A DNA stretch of 64,000 nucleotides from Psococerastis gibbosa (Eukaryota > Arthropoda > Insecta > Psocodea > Psocidae): NCBI GenBank assembly GCA_963971405.1, contig OZ020491.1, positions 5,822,855 through 5,886,854 of the forward strand, in the 5' to 3' direction. The notes beneath the pieces are model-generated. The model ran no database searches and was not told where the DNA came from. It was given only the letters and a program-made list of their open reading frames with translations. The position numbers and the translations under genes were made by a program. The first letter of the stretch is position 1. Each line of letters opens with the position of its first letter. This document shows positions 61,721 through 64,000 of this stretch, piece after piece.

Positions 61721-62011
61721 GCTGAGTTGGAGCAGGGTACACCTATTTACTTTTCTGGAGTTTGTGAATCCGTGCGGACGTTCGGGCCTTCGCGTATAAA
61801 CTAACGGTTTTTTCGACGCGTTCGCTTGTTCGGTTTCCAAAAAAATGACGAACCTATTCGGTATTACTATGGCAGTGAGGTGAATTTTGTGAAATTACGG
61901 TGTTATTTTTTTTTATTATTTGGTGGGTGCAGTTCTGGTGAAGGCGGGAAATTTGAAAATTTCACAACTTTGTGAACAAATTTCCGGACAGTTTTTGCTG
62001 GGAATAAGAAC
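61721..62011 (+). promoter_or_regulatory. Possible 5' UTR or promoter of the candidate exon
   Basis: This stretch is locally enriched in CG dinucleotides (CGTGCGGACGTTCGGGCC, TTTTTCGACGCGTTCGC), unlike the surrounding DNA, and shares no repeat found elsewhere here. It ends in GAATAAGAACATGG, a favourable start context. No core promoter motif can be fixed. Confidence 0.25.
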
Positions 62012-62080
62012 ATGGAGGCTACTTATAATATAGGATCGGATGTCGATGTTTGCCGCATGTTTGACCAGTATTTATACAAG
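62012..62080 (+). CDS. Candidate first coding exon of an unknown host gene
   Basis: ATG at 62012 in a good context (AGAACATGG) opens 23 codons, MEATYNIGSDVDVCRMFDQY then LYK. The sequence at 62078-62086 is AAG|GCAAGT, the consensus of GC-AG splice donors. Read through, the frame stops at about 62153. The region is free of repeats. The peptide is not recognised and no second exon is visible in the remaining 1.9 kb. The alternative is a chance short ORF. Confidence 0.3.
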
Positions 62081-62086
62081 GCAAGT

Positions 62087-62562
62087 TCCCTACTAATTTT
62101 TATTGCCGATATAGGTATAGATATTATGTGTCATTGTCAGACAGTACTGTAGGTACTTACTGCAGCACTGCATAAGTACCAGGTACCGACTTTTTTGAAT
62201 TTCCCGTATATATATATAGCCTATTCGTACGACCGACGTATTGTAACTGAGTGCTGTATAATTACGCAGGTACTGTGGTTTACCAAGAGTAGAGTTGTAG
62301 GTAGCCTATGTATTCTGCGTTAGATCTATAGGAAATAACAGACAGGTATTCGTAACCTGGTGGGTCATATAGCCTATAGGTAATGTAGCTGTTACTGTAG
62401 ACTGTGCCAATAACAGCATCAGTTTAATTTTAGGTACCATAGGCCTATCAGACCAAACATCGGCTATATGTCCTGAAATGCGATGAGGTTACAATATAAT
62501 AAGTTGTAGACATATACTCACGTTTGGCGGTCACATATTATATATATATATATATATATATT
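62087..62562. other. Possible intron or intergenic sequence
   Basis: It is rich in AGCCTA/TAGGCC-type words (for example ATAGGCCTATCAG), with a (TA)n microsatellite at 62536-62562. No gene is seen. Confidence 0.45.
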
Positions 62563-62970
62563 TAAATGGACCATAAAGATTTTATTTGGGACGGGTTGAT
62601 GGGAAGTGTTGTTCCTATTGTAGAAATTACCTAGACAATAGAAAATATCAAATAGGTACCTTCGAGGGTCCTATAGGCATTAATTACTTCAATCGTGAGG
62701 TATATACTGTATGTTTGGAGCTCGTATTTGGATGCCCCCCCCCCCCTACAAATTTACAAAATTTAAATGGATCATAAAGATTTTATTTGGAACGGTTTGA
62801 TCATGCGATCAGGCAATGGGGGAGGGGGGGGGGGGAGTGTCGTTCCTATTGTAGATATCAGAACCATTAAAAATATCCGATAAGTGTTCATACCTGCACC
62901 GTGAGTCTTATAGACATTGGCTGCGGCTTTTCTTCACGTAGACCAAATTTCGGATGGAAGGTATATACTG
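62563..62970 (+). repeat. Diverged tandem duplication of ~200 bp
   Basis: The first unit starts TTTAAATGGACCATAAAGAT at 62561. The second starts TTTAAATGGATCATAAAGAT at 62762. Both then share TTTTATTTGG, GTTCCTATTGTAGA and GTATATACTGT in order. Each has a private homopolymer run (C at 62736-62747; G at 62819-62836). Confidence 0.8.
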
Positions 62971-63308
62971 TCTATATACTGTACAATTTGCGCTCTTTTT
63001 GCCTGTTAAAATTGGCCATTGGATTTAATTTGAGCAGGACCGTACCTAGCTATTTTTTTGGGAAAAATAATGAAGACTATAGAATCTAGTCGAAACGTTC
63101 AAATATGAGCAATTTTTTGGCTATTCCGTTTAAGAGGGGGGGATAAGTATGAACTTTTAACCTTACCTTTATAGGTAAGCCGGACCGAACCCCCCGGAAT
63201 GGGAAAATGTAAGACGAATTTCAACAATGTGATTTGTATAAGTTGCATAAGTTGTAATATATAATTTGTCAGATCAATATCTCCTTCGGGTCAACATCAG
63301 TGGGTGTG
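62971..63308. other. Unassigned, may include LTR-element interior
   Basis: The first tens of bases next to the primer-binding site would be the start of the element interior on the minus strand. No gag-like frame is recognisable. Confidence 0.35.
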
Positions 63309-63325
63309 TCCCACTTCTGACACCA
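63309..63325 (-). other. Primer-binding site complementary to tRNA-Leu
   Basis: On the minus strand TGGTGTCAGAAGTGGGA is complementary to the 3' end of insect-type tRNA-Leu (…TCCCACTTCTGACA plus CCA). All 17 positions match that known tRNA end including CCA. It lies three bases after the LTR end, as expected for reverse-transcription priming. Confidence 0.8.
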
Positions 63326-63328
63326 ATA

Positions 63329-63642
63329 TGTCTTCTGTAGGTTAAGTTCTCGTTGTAAGTGGTTCGTAGAATCCAACGTCGTCACGGTCCTCTGTCTGTG
63401 GCAAGAAGTTGGTAGCTTGAGGCGATCTGGTCCTTCCCGAAATTTTTTTACATAAACGCTTCTGTGAGCCTACTACGCCGGTTAATATCAACATAATCTG
63501 GAGGCTAAAAATGTAAACAAAACAATTTTGAATTGCGCTTTTCATTCTAAAATTATTTGTCAACATTTTTAATCCTAGGTAAAGATTAAAAATAATCGCC
63601 ATATTTAGTCCCGCAGCCGCAGAAGTAGGCGACTCTCCTACA
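63329..63642 (-). mobile_element. LTR of an LTR retrotransposon (314 bp)
   Basis: On the minus strand it starts TGTAGGAGAGTCGCC and ends AACCTACAGAAGACA, giving the usual TGT...ACA termini, and is followed directly by a tRNA-Leu primer-binding site. It contains GGCTGCGGGACTAAATATGG near its start. The second LTR and the coding region are not in view, so this is a 5' LTR of a deleted or truncated copy. The overlapping 112-codon frame is not a gene. A Ty3/gypsy-type origin is likely but unproven. Confidence 0.75.
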
Positions 63643-64000
63643 GCATCGGTGGGGCACAGAAGCATGGGATTCACTATCAATTTCTTAATAGGCTAAGAAA
63701 ACTGAAAAGGCATATGTACAATAAGGGCTCGGCTCCCCTATTTTTGACATGATAGGCCTACTGTAATAAAGTAATACAGTAGTATGTAGTCCATGGCCCA
63801 AAGACTACTTACAGATATTCTATTTAAAGGAGTTTTAGGGTCGTAAAACTTACCAATTACATTATTTTGTGTAGCCGTTCTTAGGAATATTCTTTATCTT
63901 TTCTAAGTTTTGGAAAACAACATGGTGTAAGTCATAAGAGCTAATTAGGCTAATTAAATTCTCAAATTACGCAGTGGCTATTTTGCCATAATCGATATTT
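63643..64000. other. Unassigned spacer
   Basis: No gene or recognised repeat to the end of the window. Confidence 0.55.

Noticed and set aside
63342-63680. 112-codon minus-strand ORF
   Set aside because: It lies within the LTR and ends near the primer-binding site; it is an incidental frame.

Overview
This is a non-coding, transposon-saturated stretch of an animal nuclear genome. It is A+T-rich, has no long uninterrupted gene and no bacterial gene organisation. The repeat content (tRNA-derived SINEs, a 5S rRNA-derived SINE, non-LTR retrotransposon tails, many short hAT elements with 8-bp target duplications, a Penelope-like signature and an LTR with a tRNA-Leu primer site) fits an arthropod. 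An insect, perhaps a hemipteran, is my guess, held with low confidence. No complete host gene can be supported. The best host-gene hints are a candidate first coding exon at 62012-62080, followed by a GC-type splice donor, and a weaker open stretch ending in a good GT donor at 4248.

Layout. 1-11 kb: LINE tail, a tRNA-like sequence inside a palindrome (2.5 kb), a 691-bp hAT element (2880-3570), then a cluster of an ~850-bp repeat that I interpret as a Helentron-derived non-autonomous element (HINE-like), with a tRNA-SINE, a TAA-flanked MITE and a TA-flanked MITE. 11-17 kb: decayed LINE 3' ends in both orientations (RNase H, C-terminal regions), one carrying an internal hAT insertion, and a Penelope-like hammerhead-like element. 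17-24 kb: 5S-derived SINE copies, nested hAT elements and two HINE-like copies. 24-29 kb: a ~200-bp tandem array interrupted by a SINE, GGCGG-ended MITEs, and a second Penelope-like element with a 13-bp target duplication. 29-43 kb: more HINE-like copies, a 1-kb hAT element, and hAT insertions inside other repeats. 43-55 kb: a HINE-like copy split by a LINE insertion, foldback elements, and the best-preserved LINE fragment (RNase H, 53.5-54.6 kb). 55-64 kb: a six-copy tandem array made of a LINE coding segment, a hammerhead-like palindrome, a HINE-like copy, a third GGC-ended MITE, the candidate exon and an LTR with primer-binding site.

The elements do not act as one pathway. The useful information is relational: nested insertions with matching target duplications give a relative order of activity. 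HINE-like repeats were present before a LINE inserted at 45.5 kb; LINE and 5S-SINE copies were present before hAT elements inserted at 16.1 and 40.5 kb; hAT elements inserted into other hAT elements at 19.9 kb and probably 35.9 kb. Boundaries given with a named target duplication are good to the base; most others are good to about 10-30 bases. Superfamily names come from motifs, termini and target-site lengths read by eye, not from a database search.
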